In this document: piece after piece, positions 46,706 to 55,878 of the stretch
How positions within the stretch are numbered: position 1 is the first letter of the stretch
Layout: the number at the start of each line of letters is the position of its first letter
Source of the DNA: Beijerinckiaceae bacterium
GTDB taxonomy: Bacteria > Pseudomonadota > Alphaproteobacteria > Rhizobiales > Beijerinckiaceae
Length of the DNA stretch: 64,000 nucleotides
Assembly: GCA_004564215.1 (NCBI GenBank)
Contig: CP024846.1
Coordinates: 1,860,001-1,924,000, forward strand
Direction of reading: 5' to 3'
Translations under genes and position numbers: made by a program
Notes under the pieces: model-generated
What the model was told of the DNA's origin: nothing
Databases searched by the model: none
What the model saw: only the letters and a program-made list of their open reading frames with translations

Positions 46706-47743
46706 ATGGGCCCTCCCTCGAAGGAAGCTGTTTCAGACCTTGCGAGCCGCAGCTTTGCTTATCACGTCGAAGCTGACCAGCGCGGCGAAAGGCTCGACCG
46801 CTTTCTTGCGGCGCAGGCGGCGGCCGCGGAAACCAATCTGTCGCGCACGCGACTCAAAACCCTGATCGAGGCGGGCCAGGTTTCGATCGACGGCGCGACC
46901 GTGACCGACGCGAGCCTCTTGCTGCGTGCCGGCCAAATCGTCGGCCTGCAAGTGCCGGCCCCCGTCGATCCGGTGCCCAAGGGAGAGGCGATCGATCTTT
47001 CGATCGTCTACGAGGACGACCACCTCTTGGTGATCGACAAACCGGCCGGGCTCGTCGTCCACCCGGCCGCCGGACATGAAGACGGGACGCTGGTCAATGC
47101 GCTGATCGCGCATTGCAGAGCCAGCCTCTCGGGAATCGGTGGTGTGAAAAGGCCCGGTATCGTGCACCGGCTCGACAAGGACACGTCTGGCCTTTTGGTG
47201 GTGGCCAAGACCGACGCAGCCCATCAAGGTCTCGCCAAGCTCTTCGCCGATCACGGGAAAACCTTGGCCCTCACGCGCGAATATCTGGCCTTTGTTTGGG
47301 GCGTTCCCGCGCGGCCGTCCGGCACTGTCGATGCTCCGCTCGCCCGTCATGCCACGGATCGCCAAAAGATCGCGGTTGTGAAGGGCGAACGCGGGCGCCA
47401 TGCGGTGACCCATTGGCGGCTGATCGAAAGCTTCGCCGGAGAGGCAAGCCTTATTGCCTGCAGGCTGGAGACCGGAAGAACCCATCAGATACGGGTCCAC
47501 ATGGCGCACAGCGGACATCCAGTCCTTGGCGATCCCGTTTACGCGGCCGGCTTCAAAACAAAGGCGGCGCGGCTGCCAGAGGCCGCGCAAGCGCGCCTCA
47601 AAAGCCTTTCCCGGCAGGCCTTGCATGCGGCGGTGCTGGAGTTTCCGCATCCCGTGACAGGTGTGCAATTGCACTTCGCGAGCCCCCTGCCGAAGGATAT
47701 GCAAGAGCTGCGGACATCCCTCGCGGGTGAACGCGCGCTTTGA
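46706..47743 (+). CDS. rluD: RluA-family 23S rRNA pseudouridine synthase (RluD-like)
   Basis: A 345-residue protein with an N-terminal S4 domain (RLDRFLAAQ ... LIEAGQVSIDG) and the catalytic motif HRLDKDTSG with Asp157. ETGRTHQIRVHMAHSGHPVLGDPVY closes the active site. The S4 domain and length favour RluD, which modifies helix 69 of 23S rRNA, over RluA or RluC. The rpoH gene follows on the same strand, an order common in alphaproteobacteria. Confidence 0.9.
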   Translation: MGPPSKEAVSDLASRSFAYHVEADQRGERLDRFLAAQAAAAETNLSRTRLKTLIEAGQVSIDGATVTDASLLLRAGQIVGLQVPAPVDPVPKGEAIDLSIVYEDDHLLVIDKPAGLVVHPAAGHEDGTLVNALIAHCRASLSGIGGVKRPGIVHRLDKDTSGLLVVAKTDAAHQGLAKLFADHGKTLALTREYLAFVWGVPARPSGTVDAPLARHATDRQKIAVVKGERGRHAVTHWRLIESFAGEASLIACRLETGRTHQIRVHMAHSGHPVLGDPVYAAGFKTKAARLPEAAQARLKSLSRQALHAAVLEFPHPVTGVQLHFASPLPKDMQELRTSLAGERAL

Positions 47744-48097
47744 CGGGCCCAAATTCCAACCTCTGTCGCCCGTCGGGAAGGCCCATCATGGTCACCCAAT
47801 AACAAAGCTGTGATCCTTTGCTTGTTTCGCTCAAGGTTTCACGCTTATTTTATCTCTAGGATGAAACTTCGCGGTCAACATTGCGATAATTTAACTTAAC
47901 GGAAAGAAGCCGGGAACATCGCTTTTGTACAATAATCTCCTCATTGGAGGAGGAATATTGCTAATCTTTAATGTGAATGCGTTGAATTGCCCCCTTCCGG
48001 CCATCACGGGGGCGGTTTATATTGTTCGATCGCATGGCCGACAGTTTATGTGGCCGGTTAAGAACCCGCTAAACAGGGGTTCTAAGGAGAATCTGCA
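47744..48097 (+). promoter_or_regulatory. rpoH upstream region
   Basis: 354 bp without an ORF. It contains a stem GCCCCC/GGGGGC (47989-47994 and 48008-48013) in the probable rpoH leader, about 85 bp before the start. A CTTG at 47821 followed 18-19 nt later by CTTATTTT resembles a heat-shock promoter, but the match is loose. GGTTCTAAGGAGAA provides the ribosome site. Confidence 0.4.
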
Positions 48098-49006
48098 ATG
48101 AGTGCCGCGCTGCCGATGATTTCAGGTGAAAGTGGGCTCGCTCGCTATCTCAACCAAATCAGACGGTTCCCAATGCTGGAGCCGCAAGAGGAATATATGC
48201 TCGCCAAGCGCTGGCGCGAGCACGAGGATCCCGACGCCGCGCATAAGCTTGTGACCTCGCATCTGCGGCTCGTCGCCAAGATCGCGATGGGTTACCGCGG
48301 CTATGGTCTGCCGATCAGCGAAGTGGTCTCCGAAGGCAACGTCGGCCTCATGCAGGCCGTCAAGCGCTTCGAGCCGGACAAAGGGTTTCGCCTGGCGACC
48401 TATGCCATGTGGTGGATCCGAGCGTCGATTCAAGAATATATTTTACGGTCCTGGTCGCTCGTGAAAATGGGCACCACCGCGAGCCAGAAGAAGCTTTTCT
48501 TCAATCTGCGCCGGGCCAAAAGCCAGATCTCCGCGCTTGAGGAAGGCGATCTGCGGCCCGATCAGGTCAAGACGATCGCGCACCGGCTGGGCGTCAGCGA
48601 ACGCGATGTCATCGATATGAACCGGCGGATGTCGGGAGATGCCTCCCTGAACTCCCCCTTGCGCGACGAAAGCGAAGGCGAATGGCAGGATTGGCTTGTC
48701 GATGACAACGTCAGCCAGGAGCATAGTCTGGTCGAACGGGAAGAAAGCGACAATCGCCTCGGCGCCCTTCAAACCGCGCTCAGCGTGCTGAACCCGCGCG
48801 AGCGGCGTATTTTCGAAGCCCGCCGGCTCGCCGACGATCCGATGACGCTCGAAGCCTTGTCCGACGAATTCGATATTTCGCGCGAGCGGGTTCGCCAGAT
48901 CGAAGTCCGGGCGTTCGAAAAGATTCAATCCGCCGTCAAAGCGGGCGTGGCCAAGATCGAAACGCTCCAACGCGGACGAATCGATAACCCCACCGCGCCG
49001 GTTTAA
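48098..49006 (+). CDS. rpoH: RNA polymerase heat-shock sigma factor (sigma-32)
   Basis: A 302-residue group 3 sigma factor. Region 2 carries LVTSHLRLVAKIAMGYRGYG and RLATYAMWWIRASIQEYILRSW. QKKLFFNLRR is the RpoH box that separates it from other sigma factors. Region 4 ends in ISRERVRQIEVRAFEKI. It directs transcription of heat-shock genes. Alphaproteobacteria often have two rpoH genes, and only this one is in view. Confidence 0.97.
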   Translation: MSAALPMISGESGLARYLNQIRRFPMLEPQEEYMLAKRWREHEDPDAAHKLVTSHLRLVAKIAMGYRGYGLPISEVVSEGNVGLMQAVKRFEPDKGFRLATYAMWWIRASIQEYILRSWSLVKMGTTASQKKLFFNLRRAKSQISALEEGDLRPDQVKTIAHRLGVSERDVIDMNRRMSGDASLNSPLRDESEGEWQDWLVDDNVSQEHSLVEREESDNRLGALQTALSVLNPRERRIFEARRLADDPMTLEALSDEFDISRERVRQIEVRAFEKIQSAVKAGVAKIETLQRGRIDNPTAPV

Positions 49007-49358
49007 GCAGATTTCGTTCGAGGAGATCGCCGAGCTTTGGCAAGAGCTCGGCGAAAATAGCCCCGCCTCGCCTACGATGATAGGGCGACCCGCCTTGATC
49101 ACGGCCCGCGGGTCTGGCTTGATGATCGCCAGAAACTGATTTTCCGGATATTTTGAGTTGTTGAAAGGGCCGCGCCCCGATTTCCGCGCGCGCATAAAAA
49201 TTCGTCCCGCGCCGACCCCTCAAAGCATCGCGCTATGCTTTATTTCCTGCAGTCTCCGCCCTATAGAAAGCTCACCCAAGGGCAGATCGCGCCAGCGGCG
49301 GAACTCGCGCAGGCGGCGGCGACTGGATGCCAACGACAAGTAGCGGAGACGGGACCGA
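49007..49358. other. Intergenic region with long perfect stem-loop
   Basis: 352 bp between rpoH and yebC without a credible gene. A 10-bp perfect stem TCGCCGAGCT/AGCTCGGCGA (49027-49054, 8-nt loop) lies 20 bp after the rpoH stop. It lacks a T-run, so it may protect the 3' end of the rpoH message or end transcription with help from Rho. Confidence 0.5.
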
Positions 49359-50105
49359 ATGGCGGGACATAGCCAGTTCAAGAACATCATGCATAAAAAG
49401 GGCAAGCAGGATGCAATTCGCTCCAAGCTGTTTTCCAAGCTCGCCCGCGAAATCACCGTTGCCGCGAAAATGGGCCTCCCCGATCCTGCCATGAATGCTC
49501 GGCTGCGTGCCGCTGTGATCGCGGCCAGGGCCGAGAACATGCCGAAGGACAATATCGAGCGGGCCATCAAAAAAGCGTCCGGGGCAGACGCTGAGACCTA
49601 TGACGAGGTTCGCTACGAGGGCTATGCGCCGGGAGGGGTCGCCGTCATTGTCGAAGCTCTCACCGACAATCGCAACCGGACCGCCGGCGAAGTACGCTCC
49701 TATTTCACCAAGGCGGGCGGCTCGCTCGCTGAGACCGGCGCCGTTTCCTTCCTTTTTGATCATGTCGGCGTCATCGAATTTCCGGCAAAAGCGGCTTCCG
49801 AGGACGCCATGATGGAAGCGGCGATCGAAGCCGGAGCCGAAGACGTGCAGTCCAGTGAGGAGGGTCACGAGGTGATAACCTCGCTGGAAGGGCTACGCGA
49901 GATCGCGCAGGTGCTCGAGGCCAAATTTGGCGAGCCACGCAAGTCCAGCCTGATCTGGAAGCCTCAAAACATGGTCAACGTCGATGACGAAGCGGGCGAA
50001 AAAATACTACGGCTCGTCGGCATGCTCGAAGACAACGACGACGTGCAAAACGTCTATTCCAATTTCGAGATTTCCGACGCCCTCATGGCCAAACTCGCCA
50101 GTTGA
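49359..50105 (+). CDS. yebC: YebC/PmpR-family regulator
   Basis: A 248-residue protein starting [19 protein letters not shown], the family signature, with the middle segment [21 protein letters not shown] and the C-terminal NVYSNFEI. Members bind DNA or assist ribosomes on difficult sequences. It normally sits near ruvC in this group, but that gene is not in view. It converges with the following gene with only 5 bp between the stops. Confidence 0.95.
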   Translation: MAGHSQFKNIMHKKGKQDAIRSKLFSKLAREITVAAKMGLPDPAMNARLRAAVIAARAENMPKDNIERAIKKASGADAETYDEVRYEGYAPGGVAVIVEALTDNRNRTAGEVRSYFTKAGGSLAETGAVSFLFDHVGVIEFPAKAASEDAMMEAAIEAGAEDVQSSEEGHEVITSLEGLREIAQVLEAKFGEPRKSSLIWKPQNMVNVDDEAGEKILRLVGMLEDNDDVQNVYSNFEISDALMAKLAS

Positions 50106-50110
50106 ACGCC

Positions 50111-51166
50111 TCAAGCCGTGGCTTGTTGGGGAATGGTCTCTTCCGATAGATCGGCGGTTGCTTGGTTCGGGGTGGCTTCGTCCGGGTTGACCGCCATGCG
50201 GATGATGGCCGCCCCGATATCATTGATTTTCTGGCGCAGGATCTCATTCTCCTCGCGCTGCAAAAGGGCGGCGCTGGCGGTTTGCGGCGACGTCGCCGCA
50301 TGCAGGGCTGCCAGTTCGCGGGCCAGGCCATCGCATGTGCGTCGGGCTGCCTCAAGCGCATCTTGCGAGGCGGCATGCGCGGCGCGAAGCCTCTCGATCT
50401 TTTCAACATAGCCACGTTCGGTGGCGCGCGCCGTTTCAACCTGCAGCTTGCGATGCTGAATGAGATCCTTTTCCCGCTTGGTTGCGGCTTCCAAAGCCTC
50501 TTCCCGATCGGCAATTCTCGCCGCCGCTGTCTTAAGAGTGACTTGGTCGGCTTGATGCTGAAGCTGCAGGGTGGCAACTTCCCTCTCAAGATGCTCGACC
50601 TTGGCGCTTTGAGTTAGCAGCGCCTGCTTTTGGTGGACCGCCGAGGTCTCAAACACAGTCAAAGCGTGCCGCTGTTTTGCCGCCAGCGCTCGCGCGGTCG
50701 CGAGTTCGTCCCGCAGCGCGGCGAGTTCAGCTTCTTTTCTTTTGAGGAGACCGCTGGCGTCATACACCTCCTTCCCCGTCGCCGCGAGTTCGGCGGAGGA
50801 TTCGGCCAACGCGCGTTTCAGCGCGGAAAATTCGCTGTCGGCGTCGCTCGTTTGCTGGGAAAGCGCGACAAGGTCCGCCTCCTGCGCAGCAATCACCGCC
50901 GCGCGGTGCCCGAGTTCGGCCATATGGGCAGCATTCGTCGAGCTCAGCTTTTCAACTTTCTGCTCAAGCTGTCTGTATTCGACCGCAAATTCGGCCCTCA
51001 GAAGATCGCGACCGGCGACGATTTCCGCGGGCGAAAGCGGAACCAGCATCTCAAGCCGCCGCGTCGACAGCCTGATCGCCCGCCGCCAGAACGCCGGGGC
51101 GATCGCCAGAGCCAGCAGCCCTGCGATCAGAAACCCGAGCGTGAAAACCAATGCTTGTTCAATCAC
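50111..51166 (-). CDS. Membrane-anchored coiled-coil protein of unknown function
   Basis: A 351-residue protein starting at GTG 51166. A single N-terminal membrane segment (residues 5-27) is followed by a basic stretch and then about 270 residues of heptad-like Ala/Leu/Glu-rich coiled coil. The C-terminal tail is rich in Thr, Gln and Ala (EATPNQATADLSEE). I do not recognise the family. Architecture suggests a spacer or scaffold facing the cytoplasm or the periplasm. Confidence 0.75.
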   Translation of the reverse strand: MIEQALVFTLGFLIAGLLALAIAPAFWRRAIRLSTRRLEMLVPLSPAEIVAGRDLLRAEFAVEYRQLEQKVEKLSSTNAAHMAELGHRAAVIAAQEADLVALSQQTSDADSEFSALKRALAESSAELAATGKEVYDASGLLKRKEAELAALRDELATARALAAKQRHALTVFETSAVHQKQALLTQSAKVEHLEREVATLQLQHQADQVTLKTAAARIADREEALEAATKREKDLIQHRKLQVETARATERGYVEKIERLRAAHAASQDALEAARRTCDGLARELAALHAATSPQTASAALLQREENEILRQKINDIGAAIIRMAVNPDEATPNQATADLSEETIPQQATA

Positions 51167-51591
51167 ATCGCTGCCTGCTCATTCCGTCGCCGCGCGCCAA
51201 GCCTAGGAAAGAAACCGGAAAAAGCCAATCGGTTTCACAAAAATCCCTATCAGCTTTGATTTTACACTGAAATGATCGTGAATAGAACCGACGGTGTACA
51301 AGTCCGTCTTTGGCCCGATCGGCTCGAAAGTTCGTTTGGGGCTCGATTCGCTTGACCGGGGCCCAAGTACGGTCCCAACAGGAAATGGGACCGTAAGGCG
51401 GGGAAGCGGCAAAATTAGGTTAGCTTAACCTTAAAGCTTAATGCCGAGGGACTCGGAGAAAATATTCAAATCGTCAGCAAAACGCTGCCCGACGCCGATC
51501 AAAATCCCGGAAAACCGCACACGACGCGGATCTCGGAAGGGCGCCCTCATCAGCGCCAAAAATGATCAAATGCTTCGCGCGCGTGAACTCG
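51167..51591. other. Intergenic region with stem-loop and TTAA cluster
   Basis: 425 bp between the eipA stop and the coiled-coil gene start. It contains a 9-bp perfect stem ACGGTCCCA/TGGGACCGT (51369-51394, 8-nt loop) and three closely spaced TTAA sites at 51425-51441. The TTAA spacing (2 and 3 nt) does not fit the N7 spacing of CtrA boxes. No convincing ORF. Confidence 0.5.
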
Positions 51592-52185
51592 TCAGAAGGG
51601 GTTCCAGGTCGAATTGGGGGTAAACTTCAAATAGCTGACATTGAAACCGAGACGTGCGCCAATTCCGGACCGGATCGGAACAACATAAACCTCGTCATTG
51701 ACCAGCGCCGTCATCCCGAAGCCCCCGATCAGATAGGCCGAGCCGTCGACGCCCCCATAGCGGCGGAAGATCGCTTGGGTCGAAGGTAGATTATAAACGA
51801 GCATCATGGTCCGGTCGCCGTCCGCGCCGGCATCGAAGCCAAGCGACGGGCCCTGCCAGAACACTTTCAGATCTCCGGCATTGCGGGTGTACATGACGCC
51901 CTCGCCATAGCGCAGCCCGCCAATGAATGCTCCCCCTGCTTCCTGGCCTAAGACATAGCCATTGGGCTTGCCCCAGCGCTTGGTGGCTGCCTCGACGATG
52001 TCGGCAAGTCCACGCGAGACCGATCCGAAAAAGCGATGGCCATTGGCGACAATTTCGTTCGAGGAGAATTCACCCGGCCGACCGTATTGCGGATCCGGTT
52101 CCGCCAAAACAGTCTTTGCACGAAGAACCGAAACGCCGGCGGCAAAAGCCGCCAATTTCAGCGCCATTTCTCTTCGCGATTGCAT
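51592..52185 (-). CDS. eipA: EipA-family envelope protein (DUF1134)
   Basis: A 197-residue exported protein. The N-terminus MQSRREMALKLAAFAAGVSV is a signal sequence. The core holds the DUF1134 hallmarks GVMYTRNAGDLKVFWQGPS, FDAGADGDRTMMLVYNL, YGGVDGSAYLIGG and GARLGFNVSYLKFTPNSTWNPF. In Brucella, EipA is a periplasmic beta-barrel protein needed for envelope integrity and is controlled by CtrA. The same role is likely here. Confidence 0.9.
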   Translation of the reverse strand: MQSRREMALKLAAFAAGVSVLRAKTVLAEPDPQYGRPGEFSSNEIVANGHRFFGSVSRGLADIVEAATKRWGKPNGYVLGQEAGGAFIGGLRYGEGVMYTRNAGDLKVFWQGPSLGFDAGADGDRTMMLVYNLPSTQAIFRRYGGVDGSAYLIGGFGMTALVNDEVYVVPIRSGIGARLGFNVSYLKFTPNSTWNPF

Positions 52186-52201
52186 AATTTGGTCCTCCGC
52201 C

Positions 52202-52310
52202 TAGAGCCCCATCCCACAAGGGGTTTTTGGGATGGGATGCACCAAAACAAACAAAAAGGAGCAGAATCGATTCACATGGAACGATGATGCTTCATGTTCC
52301 GCGACCAAGC
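52202..52310. repeat. Intergenic stem-loop element
   Basis: Starts with TAGAGCCCC and a 9-bp stem CCCATCCCA/TGGGATGGG (52208-52236) and continues with AAAAAGGAGCAGAATCGATT. It resembles, in style, the TAGAG-bounded repeat at 53663-53778, but I see no second full copy. It lies between the eipA start and the cysQ stop. Confidence 0.4.
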
Positions 52311-52453
52311 CCATGGCCTGTATCGGTGCGGCCACTGCACCGAGCTTTGAGGCAATGGAGTTAATGAAGGATTGACGCACGCCGAGGTATTATCGTGTCA
52401 TCAACAAGGCGAAGCTGTGCCGCGTGCAGAAAGCGGTCGTGGCTCGCACCAGT

Positions 52454-53287
52454 TCAGGCCGGCCCCGCGATCGATCGAGGGTCGCCCCAGGCAACAAAGG
52501 CTCCATTTCGAAACTGCGTGTCGGCCTTTCCATATCGGAGCGGATGCTTTTCTTCGTCGACAACAATACCGCCCGCGGCGCGCAACACCGCATCCCCCGC
52601 CGCCGTGTCCCATTCCATGGTCGCGCCGAAGCGTGGATAGACGTCGGCGTCCCCCTGAGCCAGGACGCAAAACTTCAGCGATGAGCCTGCCGCACGGCGC
52701 TCCTTGATGGGGAGTTTGGCGAGAAACCCTTCCGTCAGGGGATCCCGGTGCGAGCGACTCATCAACGCCGTTAAACCAAGCGCCGGGGCAGACCGCACAT
52801 GAATGACGCGACGAGCGGAACGCGGAGGCAGCGGCGCGCCCGGCGCGACAGTGCAGACACTGGCGGTGGTCCCGCCGATCCAGAGCTGGTCCAACGCGGG
52901 AGCGTAGACAACGCCCGCACAAGGCGCCCCATCGATAATCAAGCCTATGTTGATCGTGAATTCGCCATTGCGGCTCAGAAATTCGCGGGTGCCGTCGACG
53001 GGATCGACCAGGATGAAGCTCGACCCGATGACCGGTCTTTCGCCGCGCGACATGGCTTCCTCGGCCAAGGCCGGCAAATCCGGCAGGCGCGCCGCAAGAC
53101 GCTTCAGGATGATCGCTTCGGCAGCCTCGTCGGCGTCACAAACGGGGCTCGTATCGACCTTGCTTCTGACGTGGCTGTCGACACCATAGACGGCCATGAC
53201 CGCGACCCCGGCCTCGATTGCGATTTCCGCAAAGACATCCGCCACGGCATCGCGATCGATTGATTCCCCGCCATTGATCTGATTCAC
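52454..53287 (-). CDS. cysQ: 3'(2'),5'-bisphosphate nucleotidase
   Basis: A 277-residue inositol-monophosphatase-fold protein starting at GTG 53287. Metal-binding motifs are DPVDGTREF and WDTAAGDAVLRAAGG, with an Asp/Glu pair in LAEEA. The subgroup with DPVDGTREFLSRNGEFTVNI-type sequence is CysQ, which removes 3'-phosphoadenosine 5'-phosphate formed in sulfate assimilation. Other members of the fold act on inositol phosphates. Confidence 0.9.
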   Translation of the reverse strand: MNQINGGESIDRDAVADVFAEIAIEAGVAVMAVYGVDSHVRSKVDTSPVCDADEAAEAIILKRLAARLPDLPALAEEAMSRGERPVIGSSFILVDPVDGTREFLSRNGEFTINIGLIIDGAPCAGVVYAPALDQLWIGGTTASVCTVAPGAPLPPRSARRVIHVRSAPALGLTALMSRSHRDPLTEGFLAKLPIKERRAAGSSLKFCVLAQGDADVYPRFGATMEWDTAAGDAVLRAAGGIVVDEEKHPLRYGKADTQFRNGAFVAWGDPRSIAGPA

Positions 53288-53662
53288 GTGTTGCCAGTTA
53301 CCCTGCTATTTCGCGCGGCTTTATGATTTGTGACGACAAATTTGAAATATGTGCGCATTGCGACGGAAGCAATTTACATTTGCCCCGGCCCGATCGAAAA
53401 ATCCAATTGTATTCTTGCAAAAGAACACACTGAGCGCTGCGCTCTTCACGCTTGGGCCGCGATCTTTCGGTCCGACGATTTGTTAACCTATTGTTCGCAC
53501 ATTGAAGCGGGTCAGGCTCAGCCGGCTGCGCCGCGTGACCTGGGTCGCTGGCCCCCTTCGAGGGGGCGGCCCTGCCCCGAGGAGCAGGGCATCAGGGAAT
53601 AACTAAGAATGCGCTGCAATCGTCATGAGTCCCCATGTCCCGGCCACGCCGTGCCGAGGGCC
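53288..53662. other. Intergenic region with tandem hairpins
   Basis: 375 bp without a credible gene. Two adjacent GC-rich stems are present: GCCCCC/GGGGGC (53551-53567, loop TTCGA) and CCCTGC/GCAGGG (53570-53589). A TTAACC at 53483 resembles a CtrA half-site, which would suit the cell-cycle gene chpT downstream, but a second half at the right distance is missing. Confidence 0.45.
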
Positions 53663-53778
53663 TAGAGCGCTTCCCGATCAGATGGAATCATCTGATCGAA
53701 AAGGAAACGCTCAAGTTCAACGAGTGGGAGCATGTTCTGATCGAAAAAGTCGGTCAACTTTTTCGGAACATGCTCTAG
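53663..53778. repeat. TAGAG-bounded dispersed repeat (second family)
   Basis: Bounded by TAGAGC and GCTCTA ends. It contains a 9-bp inverted repeat GATCAGATG/CATCTGATC (53676-53697) and a 10-bp one GAGCATGTTC/GAACATGCTC (53728-53775). It ends 35 bp before chpT. The architecture is that of a small palindromic intergenic repeat. Only one copy is in the window. Confidence 0.6.
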
Positions 53779-53812
53779 CTTTGAAAATCTTTGCGCCAAG
53801 AATGGATGAATT

Positions 53813-54481
53813 ATGACGCTGTTTGCCATCGACCCCCTCGATCTCGCCGCGCTTCTTTGCTCGCGGGTGTGCCATGACGTGATTAGCCCCGTCGGCGCCA
53901 TTATTAACGGCCTAGAGGTTCTCGAAGAGGAAAAAGATGCGGAAATGCGCGGTTTTGCCCTCGATCTCATCAAAAAAAGCGCCGAGACCGCGTCCGCTCG
54001 CCTGCAATTTTGCCGCCTGGCCTTCGGCGCAGCCGGTTCGGCTGGAGCCTCGATCGATACAGGGGAGGCCGAAAAGGTCGCGCGCGGTCTGTTCGGCGTC
54101 GAACGCACGGAACTCGTGTGGAATGCCCCGCGCCTTCTGATGCCCAAGAACATAGTGAAACTGGTCTTGAATTTGTGTCTCATCGCGGCCGCGGCGATCC
54201 CGCGCGGGGGCGTTATCACGGTCACTCTGGCTGGCGGCGAAGAAACAAGCATTCTGATCACGGCTGCCGGGCCAAATGCCAAGCTTGGCGGCCATGTGGC
54301 GCCGCTCCTCGCCGGAAATCCGAATCACAATTCGGTCGACCCACAAGGCATTCAAGCCTTTTATACCGGCCTCGTGGCAAAAGCCGCGAATATGACCCTC
54401 GGCGTCACGGCCGTTTGCGATCTCGTCACGCTCGAAGCCGAGTCTCAACCGGCGATCGCGACCGCCGAAGCGGTGGGGTAA
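53813..54481 (+). CDS. chpT: Histidine phosphotransferase ChpT
   Basis: A 222-residue protein. The phosphoacceptor His21 lies in SRVCHDVISPVGAI, the hallmark of ChpT, and a degenerate ATPase-like domain follows (LVLNLCLIAAAAIPRGGVI). ChpT carries phosphate from the CckA kinase to CtrA and CpdR and so controls the cell cycle in alphaproteobacteria. It faces ctrA, its target, with 84 bp between the two stops. Confidence 0.92.
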   Translation: MTLFAIDPLDLAALLCSRVCHDVISPVGAIINGLEVLEEEKDAEMRGFALDLIKKSAETASARLQFCRLAFGAAGSAGASIDTGEAEKVARGLFGVERTELVWNAPRLLMPKNIVKLVLNLCLIAAAAIPRGGVITVTLAGGEETSILITAAGPNAKLGGHVAPLLAGNPNHNSVDPQGIQAFYTGLVAKAANMTLGVTAVCDLVTLEAESQPAIATAEAVG

Positions 54482-54565
54482 GCCCGAGCTCCGGTTCGAT
54501 CGGCGCGGAAATATTGATGCGGAAATATCAGCCGACAAGTTTTGCCGACGCGAATCGCGGTCGAC

Positions 54566-55267
54566 TCACGCCGTGATTCGTTCCTCGTCCTCGCTCGGCT
54601 CGCGCAGAACATAACCCCGGCCCCAAACCGTCTCGATGTAATTGCGGCCGTCGCTGGCATTCGCGAGTTTCTTGCGCAATTTGCAGATGAAAACATCGAT
54701 GATTTTCAGTTCAGGTTCGTCCATTCCGCCATAGAGGTGGTTCAGAAACATTTCTTTTGTCAGGGTTGTCCCCTTGCGGAGCGAAAGCAGCTCCAGCATC
54801 TGATATTCCTTGCCAGTCAGATGGACCCGGGCGCCAGCAACCTCGACGGTTTTCTGGTCAAGGTTGACGATCAGATCGCCGGTCGCGATCACCGATTGCG
54901 CATGACCCTTGGAACGCCGCACGATCGCATGGATGCGGGCGACGAGCTCGTCCTTGTGGAAAGGCTTGGTGAGATAATCGTCGGCGCCGAACCCTAGCCC
55001 CTTGACCTTGTCCTCGATGCCGGCGAGGCCCGAAAGAATGAGAATCGGCGTTTTGACTTTGGCAACCCGCAAAGTGCGCAACACCTCATAGCCCGACATG
55101 TCGGGAAGGTTCAGATCCAGCAAGATGATGTCATAATCATAGAGCTTGCCGAGATCGATCCCTTCCTCGCCGAGATCCGTCGCATAGACGTTGAAATTCT
55201 CGGATTTGAGCATCAACTCTATGCTTTGCGCTGTCGCGCTGTCGTCTTCAATCAATAAAACGCGCAT
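54566..55267 (-). CDS. ctrA: Cell-cycle response regulator CtrA
   Basis: A 233-residue OmpR-type regulator. Start set at ATG 55267 ([20 protein letters not shown]), the conserved start; the longer frame adds 21 unrelated residues. The phosphoacceptor is Asp51 ([11 protein letters not shown]), with K in [20 protein letters not shown]. The DNA-binding part ends in [14 protein letters not shown]. CtrA binds TTAA-N7-TTAA sites and controls division, envelope and motility genes. Confidence 0.97.
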   Translation of the reverse strand: MRVLLIEDDSATAQSIELMLKSENFNVYATDLGEEGIDLGKLYDYDIILLDLNLPDMSGYEVLRTLRVAKVKTPILILSGLAGIEDKVKGLGFGADDYLTKPFHKDELVARIHAIVRRSKGHAQSVIATGDLIVNLDQKTVEVAGARVHLTGKEYQMLELLSLRKGTTLTKEMFLNHLYGGMDEPELKIIDVFICKLRKKLANASDGRNYIETVWGRGYVLREPSEDEERITA

Positions 55268-55878
55268 GTGAGGTCCCAGCCTTCCCCCCGTCGGTCGCCT
55301 TGACGGCGCGCAAGATCGTTTAAAGTCCACCGCCGCGGCTGTTCAGCCAGTGGTCCAGCGATGGGTTGCTCGCTACGAATTCCGTAACCTTAACGGGCAA
55401 TGGTTAACAAAAAGCATTCCCTTACAAAGATGGTGAGAAGTCGGCATCGCCATCCTGCTGGGGTCAGAAGGCCGATTCGTCCCCCGACCCTTGCCATCCT
55501 GGCAAACCAAGCTTGCGCGACGAAGAATTCCTCACGCACTGTCAGGCTTTACGAATACGCGTCTGATTGGACCTGCCCCGAGGCCCCGCGGCGTCCGCCC
55601 CTGCCTGGCGCGGCCGAATCGGGACGATTGCAACTATATACATCGACCGCGGTGGCGGAAGATTTTCGACTGCTCATGCCACAGGTAACGAATGGGCAAC
55701 CTTACTGCGGCAGAGTTGGTTCGCGCAGAAAATCCCGCTGGTTATCGGCTTTGGGCAGGGCTTCGAAGATTGCAAATATGTGCGTTTCGAAACCCAAAAT
55801 AGCAAAGCCTTGAGATATGAAGCCAATCCGACTGGGGATCACGGAGCGGGGATCAAGCCTGCGTCTTGGAGTTGAAAT
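55268..55878. promoter_or_regulatory. ctrA upstream region
   Basis: 611 bp between the divergent ctrA and fliJ-like genes. Two TTAAC sequences (55390 and 55404) lie 14 nt apart in the same orientation; the gap of 10 nt differs from the canonical 7. Frames on the plus strand at 55400-55875 encode low-quality, Arg/Pro-rich peptides, and I do not accept them. No fliI remnant is visible. Confidence 0.5.

Noticed and set aside
51421..51445. CtrA-binding site in the TTAA cluster
   Set aside because: Distances between TTAA sites (2 and 3 nt) do not match the N7 spacing of CtrA boxes.
55400..55875. Small genes between ctrA and fliJ
   Set aside because: Overlapping frames with Arg/Pro-rich, non-conserved-looking peptides and no clear ribosome site.
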